Below are positions 20,128-29,079 of a stretch of 32,353 nt of DNA, piece by piece. Numbering within the stretch: the stretch's first letter is position 1; every line of letters begins with the position of its first letter. Position numbers and translations under genes: made by a program. This DNA comes from a virus, in IMG/VR virus record IMGVR_UViG_3300027770_000177, positions 1-32,353 of that record; one strand, given 5' to 3'. The notes under the pieces were generated by a model. That model had not been told where the DNA came from. It made no database searches and saw nothing but the letters and a program-made list of their open reading frames with translations.

Positions 20128-20417
20128 GCGCAGCCTGGACGAAGAAAGCCGGAAAGAATCCGGCCGGTGGCCTAAACGCAAAAGGCCGCGCCAGCTATCA
20201 CGCTGAAACCGGCGGCACATTGAAGCCGCCGGTCAAAGCTGGTGACAATCCTCGCAGGGCTTCATTTCTCGCAAGAATGGGCGGTATGCCTGGTCCGATG
20301 GAGAAACCAAACGGGGAACCGACGCGGCTGGCGCTGTCTCTGAAGGCGTGGGGCGCCAGTTCTAAGGCTGATGCGAAGAGCAAAGCGGCGGCGATTTCAA
20401 AGCGGAATAAACGGTGA
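20124..20417 (+). CDS. Conserved basic phage protein
   Basis: A 97-residue protein with the conserved phage pattern AAWTKKAGKNPAGGLNAKGR, then PPVKAGDNPRRASFLARMGG, PGPMEKPNGEPTRL and WGASSKADAKSKAAAI. It is basic and rich in Gly and Pro in the first half and helical at the end. It lies immediately before the small terminase gene and overlaps the preceding small basic gene by ATGA. The family is widespread but, to my knowledge, uncharacterised. Confidence 0.7.
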   Translation: MSAAWTKKAGKNPAGGLNAKGRASYHAETGGTLKPPVKAGDNPRRASFLARMGGMPGPMEKPNGEPTRLALSLKAWGASSKADAKSKAAAISKRNKR

Positions 20418-20438
20418 AGCTTGCCTTTATAAAAGAAA

Positions 20439-20789
20439 ATGCCTTTTAAAGCACACAGACCAACCGAAGAAACGCGCAAACGCGTGCGCGAAATGTCCGG
20501 TCTTGGATTGCCGCACGAGCAGATCGGGGCGCTGATCGGCATCAGCGATGTGACGCTGCGAAAGCACTATCCAGACGATCTGCAGATGGGTAAGGCGCAG
20601 GCATCGGCTCGCGTTGCTGATACGTTATTCAACAAAGCGCAGGGCGGTGACACCACAGCTCTGATCTGGTGGACTAAGGCGCAGATGCGCTGGTCCGAAA
20701 CCGTCAAGCAAGAGCTGACCGGTCAAGACGGCGCCCCGCTGCTGTCGGGCATTCAAGTATCGTTTGTTAAAAACGATGCTGAAGCCTAA
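20439..20789 (+). CDS. Putative small terminase subunit
   Basis: A 116-residue protein with a helix-turn-helix near the N-terminus: RPTEETRKRVREMSGLGLPH followed by EQIGALIGISDVTLRKHYPD. A helical middle (AQASARVADTLFNKAQGGD) and a tail ending in acidic residues follow. A DNA-binding protein directly upstream of, and overlapping by 14 bases, the large terminase gene is the standard small terminase, which recognises the packaging site. No strong ribosome site precedes the ATG. Confidence 0.7.
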   Translation: MPFKAHRPTEETRKRVREMSGLGLPHEQIGALIGISDVTLRKHYPDDLQMGKAQASARVADTLFNKAQGGDTTALIWWTKAQMRWSETVKQELTGQDGAPLLSGIQVSFVKNDAEA

Positions 20790-22050
20790 AGAAATAATCG
20801 CAAAGGCAGAATTCCCCGAAAAGCTGGAATTCCTGTTTAAGCCAGCGCGGTATAAATGCTGCTGGGGTGGCCGCGGCGGTGCTAAGAGCTGGGGCATTGC
20901 CAGGGCGTTATTGATCCTCGGCGCTCGATCACCGATGCGGATCTTGTGTGCGCGGGAATACCAGACCAGCATCAAAGACAGCGTGCACAAGCTGCTCTGT
21001 GATCAGATTGAGGCGCTCGGTTTGTTGTCGTTTTACGAGATCACACAGGCCAGCATTCGCGGCAAGAACGGCACCGATTTTGCATTTGCCGGTCTGAAAA
21101 ACAACATCAGCAACATAAAATCATTTGAAGGCGTGGATATAGCGTGGGTTGAGGAAGCGCAGACAGTATCAAGGATGAGCTGGAACGTGCTTATTCCAAC
21201 GATCCGCAAAAACAAGTCAGAAATCTGGGTTTCGTTCAATCCTGAGCTGGAAACCGACGAAACGTATCAACGTTTTGTGCTGCATCCTCCGCCTGACTGC
21301 CAGAGCGTAAAGGTCAACTGGTCAGATAATCCGTGGTTTCCCGAAGTGCTACGCTTAGAGAAAGACGCACTGCGCGAGCGCGACATGAGCGCCTATAACA
21401 CCGTGTGGGAGGGCATCTGCCGGCAGACGGTCGACGGCGCCATCTTTGCGAACGAGATGCAAATGGCCGAGCTGGAAGGCAGGATCTGCCGGGTTGCTTA
21501 CGATCCGAGCAAGCCAGTGCACGCGATCTTTGACTTGGGCTGGTCCGACGCGACCGCGATCTGGTATCTGCAGTTTGTCGGCATGGAAACACGGTTGATC
21601 CGTTACATGGAGGACAACCAGAAAACCATCAGTCATTACCTGTCGCAGATGCAAACGCATGGCTACGTCTACGATACTTTGTGGCTACCGCACGACGCCG
21701 AGAACAAAACTCTGGCGGCGAACGGTAAGAGCATCGAGGAAATCGTGCGCGGCGCCGGTTACAAGGTGAAGATCATACCGAAGGTGCCTATTCCAGACAG
21801 CATCAACGCAGCCAGGACAATCTTTCCAAACTGCTGGTTTGACCGCGAGAACGCCGCCGACGGCATTTCGTGCCTGCGCCATTATCGCTATGATGTCGAC
21901 GAAGATGGCCGATTCAGCAAGATGCCGCTGCACGACGGATACAGTCACGGCGCCGACGCATTCCGTTATATCGGCCTGATGGTTAACGAACCGCGCCGAG
22001 CGCAGAAGCGCCGGCCTGAAATGCTGCAAATGGGCAGCTGGATGAATTGA
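20776..22050 (+). CDS. Terminase large subunit
   Basis: A 424-residue packaging motor and nuclease. The ATPase has GGRGGAKSW (Walker A, residues 31-39), IAWVEEA (Walker B with the catalytic Glu, 122-128) and VSFNP (coupling motif, 152-156). The nuclease domain has IFDLGWSDAT (Asp253 and Asp258), WLPHDAEN and HGADAFRYI with the third acidic residue. I chose ATG 20776 over a TTG four codons earlier. Similarity is to the PBSX/Terminase_3 group used by many headful-packaging phages, which fits a circularly permuted genome. Length is normal. Confidence 0.92.
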   Translation: MLKPKEIIAKAEFPEKLEFLFKPARYKCCWGGRGGAKSWGIARALLILGARSPMRILCAREYQTSIKDSVHKLLCDQIEALGLLSFYEITQASIRGKNGTDFAFAGLKNNISNIKSFEGVDIAWVEEAQTVSRMSWNVLIPTIRKNKSEIWVSFNPELETDETYQRFVLHPPPDCQSVKVNWSDNPWFPEVLRLEKDALRERDMSAYNTVWEGICRQTVDGAIFANEMQMAELEGRICRVAYDPSKPVHAIFDLGWSDATAIWYLQFVGMETRLIRYMEDNQKTISHYLSQMQTHGYVYDTLWLPHDAENKTLAANGKSIEEIVRGAGYKVKIIPKVPIPDSINAARTIFPNCWFDRENAADGISCLRHYRYDVDEDGRFSKMPLHDGYSHGADAFRYIGLMVNEPRRAQKRRPEMLQMGSWMN

Positions 22051-22062
22051 AAAGGGTAAAAC

Positions 22063-24183
22063 ATGGCCTATCAAAGTGACGATTACGACAAACGGATTAC
22101 TGATGCGATTGAATTCCTGCGCCTGGTGTCTACTGCTGAAAGCACGAACCGCAGTGAAGCACTGGAGGATTTAAAGTTTGCCGCCGGTGATCAGTGGCCA
22201 GTCGAAACGCAGAACAGCCGCAATCTGGAATCTCGGCCGTGTCTGACGATCAACAAGCTCGATGCTTACGTTCGCCAGGTCACAAACCAACAGCGCCAGC
22301 AACGGCCGCGGATTAAGGTGCACCCGACCAACACACAGGCTGATAAGAAGGTCGCAGAGGTGTTAGAAGGCATCACACGTCACATCGAGATCAACAGCAA
22401 CGCAGACACCGCGTACGACACCGCATTTGATTACGCGGTTCGCATGGGCTGGGGTTACTGGAGAATCGTCACCGACTTTGTGCGCGAGGATTCATTCGAC
22501 CAAGAGATCTATATCCGGCAGATCGACAACCCGTTTACCGTCTATTTCGATCCCAACAGCACGCAGCCTGATGGATCTGACGCCGAGCGATGCCTGATCA
22601 CCACGATGATTCCGAAAGCGGTATTCAACAAACAATATCCCGATGCTGATGACGGCGGGCAATTCAAAGCCACTGCAACCGGCGACAGCTGGGCCGAGTG
22701 GGTGAGCAAAGAGGATATTCGGATTGCCGAATATTTTTACACCGAACGCGTTAAAACCAAGCTGCTGATGCTGTCTGATGGCACATCAGTATTCAAGGAC
22801 GAGCTGCCGAGCGCCGAAGCGATGGCGCTGGCCGGTATCACGGTGGTTGACGAGCGCGACAGCTTCAGGAAGCAGATCAAATGGTGCAAAGTCACCGCGA
22901 TGGAAGTGCTGGACGAGAAAATCTGGCCTGGGCGGTTTATTCCGGTCGTGCCGGTCTACGGCGCCCAGCTGATCGTCAACGACAAGCGCAAAAAATACGG
23001 TCTGGTCCGGTTCGCCAAAGATCCGAGCAGAATGTATAACTACTGGCGCACCAGCATGACCGAATCGGTTGCTCTGGCGCCCAAAGCCAAATGGTTGCTG
23101 GCCGAAGGTCAGGACGAAGGTCACGAGAACGAATGGACGAGGGCAAATATTGCCAGCAACCCAGTGCTGCGCTACAAACAGACGGACATTGACGGCCGGC
23201 CGGCGCCGGTGCCTGTACGCCTGCAGCCGGAACCGCCACCAGCCGGCGTGATGACCGCAGCCGCGGCGATCAATGAGGATCTGCAGACGGTGCTCGGGAT
23301 ATTTGATCCCAGCAACATACGGGGCAATATCAGCGGCAAAGCATTGAACGGTCAGCAACAGCAGATTGACATGAACAATTACCATTTTTATGACAACCTG
23401 ACGCGCTCAATTCGTCAGACCGGACAAATTATTCTGGATCTGGCGCCGCACATTTACAACGAACAGCGCGTGATGCGGATTATTGGCGCCGATGGCCAGC
23501 CGGATCTGGTCACGATTAACGAGCGCAAACAGGATGAAATGGGCGTGCTGAAGGTCTTGAACGACGTTACAGTAGGTGAATACGATGTGGTGATGGATAC
23601 GGGGCCAGGCTACAACAGCAAGCGCATACAGGCGGTTGAGGCGATGATGCCACTGCTGGCTGGAAAGCCTGAGCTGTTCAACATTGCTGGCGATCTGGTA
23701 TTCCGCAACATGGATTTCCCCGGCGCCGAAGTGATTGCCGACCGGCTCGCCGCTGCCAACCCGCTGGCGCAGATTGATGACAAATCACCGGTGCCGCCAC
23801 AGATCCAGATGCAGCTGCAGCAAAGCAAAAAGGCAATGCTCGATTTGCAGCAAGAGAATGCCGCACTCAAGCTTGACATTCAGCATGGCGCATCGGTCAA
23901 GGAAATGCAGGAAAAGGGCGCAACCCAGCGCAAGCTGATGGATGTGACCGCCAGAGCGCACAACACCGAAACGATGGCCGAAGTGCGCGTGAACGACCAA
24001 AACACCCGCGCCATCACCAGCCAGAACAAGTCAGAAATTGAGGGCATTGTGCAGCTGATGCTGCATCACATGGATACGCGCCGGCTGGAAGCTGAAATTG
24101 AGCGCCGAAATGTTGAACAACAGAAATCGGCACAGATTGCGGTTGAGGATATTTCGGCAGGTGCCAGCCCATTTATTCAATAA
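22063..24183 (+). CDS. Portal protein, P22 family
   Basis: A 706-residue portal close to P22 gp1 in size. The N-terminal region reads LEDLKFAAGDQWPVETQNSR, then RPCLTINKLDAYVRQVTNQQ and RQQRPRIKVHP, the P22-type portal signature; AFDYAVRMGWGYWRI follows. The last 150 residues are long helices rich in Gln, Glu and Lys (QLQQSKKAMLDLQQENAALK), matching the coiled-coil barrel of P22. It forms the 12-subunit ring at one vertex for DNA entry and tail attachment. AAAGGG precedes the start. Confidence 0.92.
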   Translation: MAYQSDDYDKRITDAIEFLRLVSTAESTNRSEALEDLKFAAGDQWPVETQNSRNLESRPCLTINKLDAYVRQVTNQQRQQRPRIKVHPTNTQADKKVAEVLEGITRHIEINSNADTAYDTAFDYAVRMGWGYWRIVTDFVREDSFDQEIYIRQIDNPFTVYFDPNSTQPDGSDAERCLITTMIPKAVFNKQYPDADDGGQFKATATGDSWAEWVSKEDIRIAEYFYTERVKTKLLMLSDGTSVFKDELPSAEAMALAGITVVDERDSFRKQIKWCKVTAMEVLDEKIWPGRFIPVVPVYGAQLIVNDKRKKYGLVRFAKDPSRMYNYWRTSMTESVALAPKAKWLLAEGQDEGHENEWTRANIASNPVLRYKQTDIDGRPAPVPVRLQPEPPPAGVMTAAAAINEDLQTVLGIFDPSNIRGNISGKALNGQQQQIDMNNYHFYDNLTRSIRQTGQIILDLAPHIYNEQRVMRIIGADGQPDLVTINERKQDEMGVLKVLNDVTVGEYDVVMDTGPGYNSKRIQAVEAMMPLLAGKPELFNIAGDLVFRNMDFPGAEVIADRLAAANPLAQIDDKSPVPPQIQMQLQQSKKAMLDLQQENAALKLDIQHGASVKEMQEKGATQRKLMDVTARAHNTETMAEVRVNDQNTRAITSQNKSEIEGIVQLMLHHMDTRRLEAEIERRNVEQQKSAQIAVEDISAGASPFIQ

Positions 24184-24257
24184 TTGACAGCAATTTATCA
24201 AGGGTTTAGAAGTGTCCTACCAGTGGGTTCACTGGGTTCAATCTCTTGGAGTAATCC

Positions 24258-25172
24258 ATGTCAGCATCAGAAACGCAAGCAGCAACCGTTTTAACCAGTG
24301 AAAATGCAGCCGAATTTTATGCTCAGCGAATGGGTTTAGCTGCCCAGGACGAACCGACCGAGGCCGTAGAAGCGGATCCAGTCGAATCGGACGAGGGTCA
24401 GAATGAATCTGAGGCAGACGCCGAACCTGAGCAGAAAGAGGCCGCAGCAGACGAACCGGAAAAGAAAAGCAAGCCCAAGATCGAGAAGCGGATTGGCGAA
24501 GTCGTAAAGCAGCGCGAACAGGCGAAAGCCGAAGCAGCAAAGGAACGCGCAGGCCGCGAGAGCGCCGAAGCAAGGCTACGGGAATATGAGCAAAAGGCAG
24601 CGCCCGAAAAGGCAGCTGATCCTGATGCTGAACCGAAGCCCGAGCAATTCACTGATGCGTTTGAATATGCACGCGCACTGGCTGAATTTTCCGCAGAAAA
24701 AGCATTAAAGGATCGTGACCGGCAAGAGGCAGAAAAGAAAGCCGCAACGGAACGTCAGCAAACCATCAAACAATGGACTGACCGGATCACCGCGGTGAAG
24801 GCAGATTTACCGGATTTTGAGGACGTTGTTGCATCAAGCGATGTCGCTGTTAGCGACCAGGTGCGGGATGCAATACTTGAAAGTGATGTCGGGCCGCAGG
24901 TGCTCTATCACTTGGCCGAGAATCCAGAGTTTGCACAAAAGCTGTCTGAAATGTCCACGATTACTGCATTGCGCGAGATTGGGAAACTGGAAGCGCGATT
25001 CGAGAAAAAGGAACCGGCGAAAGCTGCTGCAACAAAACAAAGAGCGCCAGCACCGATCAGGCCCATTAAGGGCGGTGGAAGTGCAATGGATACGCAGGTC
25101 AACTCAGATGGAGTTTTCCACGGATCTTATCAAGCATGGAAACAGGCAAGGCTGGCAGGAAAAATTCGATAA
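24258..25172 (+). CDS. Scaffolding protein
   Basis: A 304-residue acidic, mostly helical protein between the portal and coat genes. Residues about 40-150 are rich in Glu, Ala and Lys with coiled-coil character (EKRIGEVVKQREQAKAEAAK). The C-terminus is basic (RAPAPIRPIKGGG, then YQAWKQARLAGKIR), in line with P22 gp8, whose basic end binds the coat protein. It should guide procapsid assembly and leave before DNA enters. The 74-base gap before it has a TGGGTTCA direct repeat and a GGAG ribosome site but no convincing promoter. Confidence 0.8.
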   Translation: MSASETQAATVLTSENAAEFYAQRMGLAAQDEPTEAVEADPVESDEGQNESEADAEPEQKEAAADEPEKKSKPKIEKRIGEVVKQREQAKAEAAKERAGRESAEARLREYEQKAAPEKAADPDAEPKPEQFTDAFEYARALAEFSAEKALKDRDRQEAEKKAATERQQTIKQWTDRITAVKADLPDFEDVVASSDVAVSDQVRDAILESDVGPQVLYHLAENPEFAQKLSEMSTITALREIGKLEARFEKKEPAKAAATKQRAPAPIRPIKGGGSAMDTQVNSDGVFHGSYQAWKQARLAGKIR

Positions 25173-25193
25173 TCTTTTATTTAGGAATCAATC

Positions 25194-26432
25194 ATGGCTA
25201 ATAATCTGCTGACTATCAGCAAAATCACGAATGAAGCACTGATGGTGCTTGAAAACGAATTGACTTTTACGAATGAAGTCGATCGCAATTACGACGATCA
25301 ATTCGCTGTTGTGGGCGGGAAAATCGGCGCGACCGTAAACGTTCGCCGTCCGGGTCGTTTTATCGGCACCACTGGTCCGGCTCTTAACGTTGAAGATTTC
25401 AACGAGACGAGCTGCCCGGTTACTTTGTCGACTCAGTTCCACGTTGACACCAGCTTTACGACTCAGGATCTGGCGCTGTCGTTGGATATGTTTTCGGACC
25501 GCGTGCTGAAACCGGCCGTGGCCGCTATTGCTAACAAGATTGACCGCGATGGTTTGGTTACCGCTGCTGCCAACACCGCGAACATCGTCGGCACTGCAGG
25601 CACGCCGCCGACCAGCTTGCTGACCTACCTGACCGCTGGCGCCTATTTGGACAGTGAAGGTGCGCCGCGTGATGGCCGTCGTTCGTGCATCGTGGAACCG
25701 TTCACCAGTGCAACGATTGTTGACAGCCTGAAAGGTCTGTTTGTGCCGAACCAGAAAATTTCTCAGCAATACGAGAAAGGTCTGATGGGTACGGATTCGG
25801 CCGGCATGAAGTGGAAGATGGATCAAAACGTTGTTTCGCAAACGTTTGGTTCGTTTGCTGGAACTGGTGCTGTTGCGACTACGACCGCCACTGGCTTTTT
25901 GACAACCGGCTGGGCTTCAACCTCGACTATCACGCTGATTGCAACTGGCGCTGTTTCGCTGAATGCTGGCGACACCTTCCAGATTGCTGGCGTGTATGCG
26001 GTCAACCCGCAGAACCGTCAAGCGTATGGCACGAACAAGCTGCGTAACTTTGTTGTGAAAACTGCTGCTTCTGGCACCAGCACTTCGTTTAGCGTAACTG
26101 TTTCGCCTGCCGTTATTACTGCTGGTCAGTTCCAAAACGTCAGCATTCCGACCACGAGCGCAACCGCGGCGGTTACCTTCTTTAACAGCTCTGGCACCGT
26201 GTCACCGCAGAATATTGTTATGCACCGCAATGCGTTTACCGTTGCGATGGCTGACCTTGAGCTGCCAGAAGGTGTGCACTTTGCTGGTCGTGCAAGCGAC
26301 AAAGAGCTGGGGATGTCCATTCGTGTCGTTAGGCAGTACACAATAAATAACGATTCAATCCCGACTCGTTTGGATGTGCTCTACGGCTGGGCGCCGCTGT
26401 ATCCCGAGCTTGCTTGCCGCGTTGCTGCGTAA
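25194..26432 (+). CDS. Major capsid protein, P22 gp5-like
   Basis: A 412-residue coat protein (P22 gp5 has 430). The N-terminus (LTISKITNEALMVLENELTF) and VNVRRPGRFIGTTGPALNVE follow the P22 coat family, and LALSLDMFSDRVLKPAV starts the HK97-fold backbone helix. Residues about 245-305 contain the insertion domain found in P22 (GDTFQIAGVYAVNPQNRQAY). The C-terminus returns to the core (LDVLYGWAPLYPELACRV). It forms the icosahedral shell and is the likely client of the co-chaperonin encoded upstream. AGGA precedes the start, and a stable hairpin follows the stop. Confidence 0.92.
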   Translation: MANNLLTISKITNEALMVLENELTFTNEVDRNYDDQFAVVGGKIGATVNVRRPGRFIGTTGPALNVEDFNETSCPVTLSTQFHVDTSFTTQDLALSLDMFSDRVLKPAVAAIANKIDRDGLVTAAANTANIVGTAGTPPTSLLTYLTAGAYLDSEGAPRDGRRSCIVEPFTSATIVDSLKGLFVPNQKISQQYEKGLMGTDSAGMKWKMDQNVVSQTFGSFAGTGAVATTTATGFLTTGWASTSTITLIATGAVSLNAGDTFQIAGVYAVNPQNRQAYGTNKLRNFVVKTAASGTSTSFSVTVSPAVITAGQFQNVSIPTTSATAAVTFFNSSGTVSPQNIVMHRNAFTVAMADLELPEGVHFAGRASDKELGMSIRVVRQYTINNDSIPTRLDVLYGWAPLYPELACRVAA

Positions 26433-26438
26433 TAACCA

Positions 26439-26459
26439 GGGGCGCAGTCAATGCGCCCC
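26439..26459 (+). terminator. GC-rich hairpin after the coat gene
   Basis: GGGGCGCA and TGCGCCCC form a perfect eight-base stem around GTCAA just after the coat protein stop. No T-tract follows (GTCTAACC), so it is more likely to stabilise the coat message or weaken read-through than to end transcription fully. Confidence 0.5.
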
Positions 26460-26486
26460 GTCTAACCTCATTTAAAGGAATTCATC

Positions 26487-26912
26487 ATGGCAAATCCAGG
26501 ACCGGCCTCGGCCACCACGATTCACCCGCAATCCCTCGGCACTAATCAGGCGTATCGTTTGCTTGGTTATGCAACGGGCGTTTCACTTGCTGCCACTGGC
26601 GATGCGGCTACTTTTAACGTCATTAACAGCGCGACCTACAACATCACCAACGTGGTAATCACCAATGCAAGCGCAGACGTTTCCGGCGGCGCTCTTGCCA
26701 TCTGGACGGGTCCGGCTGGCACCGGCACAGAAATCGTGACCAATGCTTCGCTGACCAGCAACACCAGCTCGGCATACGTTACGAAATCCACTGTTGTTGC
26801 TGCAACTGGCACTAAAAATCTGTCAACGCAGCAGTTTGTTGTCAAAGTCGGCACTGCTGTTACTGGCACCGTTGACATTTACATTTACGGTACTGATTTC
26901 AGCACGTTCTAA
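26487..26912 (+). CDS. Putative decoration or minor head protein
   Basis: A 141-residue beta-rich protein placed directly after the coat gene, with an AAAGGAATT ribosome site. The sequence alternates short Thr/Ala/Val strands (ATYNITNVVITNASADVSGG, then TGTEIVTNASLTSNTSSAYV) and ends in an aromatic DFSTF. It lies between two hairpins, so it is expressed as a separately tuned unit. Position and composition suggest a capsid decoration protein; no family is recognised. Confidence 0.55.
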   Translation: MANPGPASATTIHPQSLGTNQAYRLLGYATGVSLAATGDAATFNVINSATYNITNVVITNASADVSGGALAIWTGPAGTGTEIVTNASLTSNTSSAYVTKSTVVAATGTKNLSTQQFVVKVGTAVTGTVDIYIYGTDFSTF

Positions 26913-26920
26913 GCTGTATC

Positions 26921-26952
26921 GGGAATCGTTCGCAAGGACGGTTCCCATTTTT
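26921..26952 (+). terminator. Intrinsic terminator
   Basis: GGGAATCGTTC and GGACGGTTCCC pair over eleven positions with two G-U pairs and a GCAA tetraloop, followed by ATTTTT. This is a good rho-independent terminator, after the decoration-type gene and before the tail-completion genes, so the virion operon is probably partly terminated here. Confidence 0.75.
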
Positions 26953-26964
26953 CGAGGGTAAAAC

Positions 26965-27303
26965 ATGGCCTACGATTCCGCATTTTCTCCATTTGGGCCG
27001 ACTCATCTTGTCGGTACTAGCTCTGTTCAAATAAAAGCAACCAACAACGACAATCCGACTTCCTATCGAATCCGTAATCTTAAAACAACGGATCAATATT
27101 TTTCTTGGGCGCCACCTGCACCAGGTGATGTTGCGGTAACTTGCGTTACACCAGCCGCACCAACTAACGGATCGCCGGTAACAAATACTCTGGGCATGGC
27201 CGGCAGCACGACAATTGTGATTTCTGGCATTCCTGCAAACGCATGGTTTTTGAGCAACGTTGCCGCAGGTTTTGAAGTCACTGCTGGCGAAGGCAAACTG
27301 TAA
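26965..27303 (+). CDS. Small structural protein
   Basis: A 112-residue beta-rich protein (AFSPFGPTHLVGTSSVQIKA, later PANAWFLSNVAAGFEVTAGE). It starts after GAGGG, directly downstream of the terminator. No signal peptide or membrane segment is seen. I do not recognise the family; its place between coat and head-completion genes suggests a head or neck component. Confidence 0.5.
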   Translation: MAYDSAFSPFGPTHLVGTSSVQIKATNNDNPTSYRIRNLKTTDQYFSWAPPAPGDVAVTCVTPAAPTNGSPVTNTLGMAGSTTIVISGIPANAWFLSNVAAGFEVTAGEGKL

Positions 27304-27312
27304 AGGCCGACC

Positions 27313-28287
27313 ATGACGCAGCCGATCGACATTGTAAGCCGGGCGCTTAAGGATATTGGCGCACTGGAAGCGGGCGAAACGCCGACCTCGGATGCTGCAC
27401 AAGACGCGTTTGACATGCTCAACGACTTGATCGACCAATGGTCGAACGAGCAAATGATGGTCTTTTACAAGACCGAGATTGTCTGGGCGGTTACGCAGAA
27501 TGTCACGCAATACACGATCGGACCAGGCGGGTCGATTGGCGCCAGCTTTACCGGCTCGATCAGCGGCACCACGTTGACGATTCCGGCCAGCGGTCTGCTG
27601 TCAGGCTACATCACGCTTGGTCAGACGCTAACAGGCACCGGCGTGACCGCGGGAACGACGATCACAGGTTTTAGCACTGGCGCCGGCGGCAGCATCAATT
27701 ACGCAGGCACCTACACCGTCAGCACCTCGCAAACCGTAACCAGCACGACGATCTCGGCCTACTATCAGCGGCCGTTGTCGATCAACTCAGCATTCGTGCG
27801 AGTATCAACGACCAGCAACGGTGTGCCGATTTACGGCGGCGGTCTGGATTATCCAGTCAGCGTGTTAAATCTTGAGCAATACAACCTGATCGGACTGAAA
27901 AGCCTAAACGGACCGTGGCCGAAAGCGGTTTATTACCAGCCGAGCGAAATCCTCGGAAATGTGACCGTCTGGCCAAATCCGTCACAGGGCGAAATGCACC
28001 TATTTGCTGACACTGTGTTTACGCGTTACGGCACGCTCTATGACTCAATAAGCCTGCCGCAAGGCTACACAATGGCCCTGCGCTGGTGTCTGGCCGAGCG
28101 CCTATGCCCGATGTATGGGAAAGCCTCGCAGACGCAGCTGGCGATGATTAACGCGTTTGCAGCGCAATCCAGGGCAACGGTCAAACGCACCAACATGAAG
28201 CCGGCTCAGATTGCCAGTTACGATGATGTGATTGTTTCCGGTCGCCGCAAAGATGCTGGCTGGATTCTTCACGGTGGATTTATTTAA
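27313..28287 (+). CDS. Head completion / tail accessory protein (P22 gp4-like) with inserted domain
   Basis: A 324-residue protein. Residues 1-70 ([20 protein letters not shown], then [20 protein letters not shown]) and about 150-324 ([25 protein letters not shown]-type strands, [15 protein letters not shown]) form a gp4-like protein that binds the portal. Between them, about residues 72-150, lies a separate beta domain ([20 protein letters not shown], then [20 protein letters not shown] and YTVSTSQTV). P22 gp4 is 166 residues and has no such insert; the same inserted module is familiar from other phage structural proteins. AAAGG precedes the start. The insert may decorate the neck surface. 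Confidence 0.75.
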   Translation: MTQPIDIVSRALKDIGALEAGETPTSDAAQDAFDMLNDLIDQWSNEQMMVFYKTEIVWAVTQNVTQYTIGPGGSIGASFTGSISGTTLTIPASGLLSGYITLGQTLTGTGVTAGTTITGFSTGAGGSINYAGTYTVSTSQTVTSTTISAYYQRPLSINSAFVRVSTTSNGVPIYGGGLDYPVSVLNLEQYNLIGLKSLNGPWPKAVYYQPSEILGNVTVWPNPSQGEMHLFADTVFTRYGTLYDSISLPQGYTMALRWCLAERLCPMYGKASQTQLAMINAFAAQSRATVKRTNMKPAQIASYDDVIVSGRRKDAGWILHGGFI

Positions 28288-28295
28288 GGATAATC

Positions 28296-29078
28296 ATGTC
28301 TAATATCGCAATTTCTGCTCTCCCCGTTGCCACTTCGCAAGCTGGCGGTGATGTGCTGCCAATCGTCCAGGCTACGACCAGCACGACCAAACAACTGTCG
28401 GTCACCAATCTGTTCACCAGCCCGACGTTTGTTACGCCTGCACTGGGAACCGTTGCCAGCGGCGTTATTAGCGCCTGCACCAGCACCGGCATGGTGCTGA
28501 CTACGCCAACCCTAACGTCACCCACCATGACCGCGCCGGTGCTTGGCACCGTTGCCAGCGGCAACATCAGCGCGTGTACCAGCACTTCAATGGTCATGGT
28601 AACGCCGGTATTGGGCACGCCGACCAGCGGCAATCTGTCTAATTGCACCAGCACCTCAATGGTGTTGACCACGCCGGTAATCGGTGCGGCAACCGGCACA
28701 AGCCTTAGCACCACAGGCAATATTGTTGTTAACAGCACTGGAAAACTAGGTTATGCAACTGGTTCTGGCGGCACCGTTACTCAAGCCACCAGCAAATCCA
28801 CCGGAGTTACGTTGAGCAAATCTACCGGTCAGATTACGTTGAACGGCGCCGCGCTTGCTTCCGATACCACGATCAGCTTTACGTTAACCAACACGGTAAT
28901 TGAAGCTGGCGACATTCTCATAATGAACCACATCAGCGCTGGCACTCCGGGTGCTTACTTGCTCAATGCTCAATCTGCTGCGGGTTCGGCCAGCATTAAC
29001 GTGCGGAACATCACCGCCGGTTCGTTGAGTGAAGCCATTGTGATCGCGTTTGCAGTCATCAAAGCCGTTACTGCATAA
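28296..29078 (+). CDS. Repeat-containing structural protein with shared C-terminal domain
   Basis: A 260-residue protein. The N-terminal 140 residues hold a degenerate repeat of about 25-30 residues built on LGTVASGVISACTSTGMV, LGTVASGNISACTSTSMV and LGTPTSGNLSNCTSTSMV, each followed by TP. This should form a thin fibrous shaft. The C-terminal domain (GTVTQATSKSTGVTLSKSTG, then AGSLSEAIVIAFAV) is the one found alone in the 19413 protein. A shaft plus a globular tip suits a head fibre or neck fibre. It sits between the gp4-like and gp10-like genes, with TAAGGA upstream. Confidence 0.65.
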   Translation: MSNIAISALPVATSQAGGDVLPIVQATTSTTKQLSVTNLFTSPTFVTPALGTVASGVISACTSTGMVLTTPTLTSPTMTAPVLGTVASGNISACTSTSMVMVTPVLGTPTSGNLSNCTSTSMVLTTPVIGAATGTSLSTTGNIVVNSTGKLGYATGSGGTVTQATSKSTGVTLSKSTGQITLNGAALASDTTISFTLTNTVIEAGDILIMNHISAGTPGAYLLNAQSAAGSASINVRNITAGSLSEAIVIAFAVIKAVTA

Positions 29079-29079
29079 C

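Noticed and set aside
22778-23385. Opposite-strand and shifted frames in the portal gene
   Set aside because: They overlap a clearly assigned portal and encode Arg/Pro/Trp-rich sequence typical of shadow frames.
24184-24215. TTGACA at 24184-24189 as a promoter for the scaffold gene
   Set aside because: No acceptable -10 box is found 16 to 18 bases further on.
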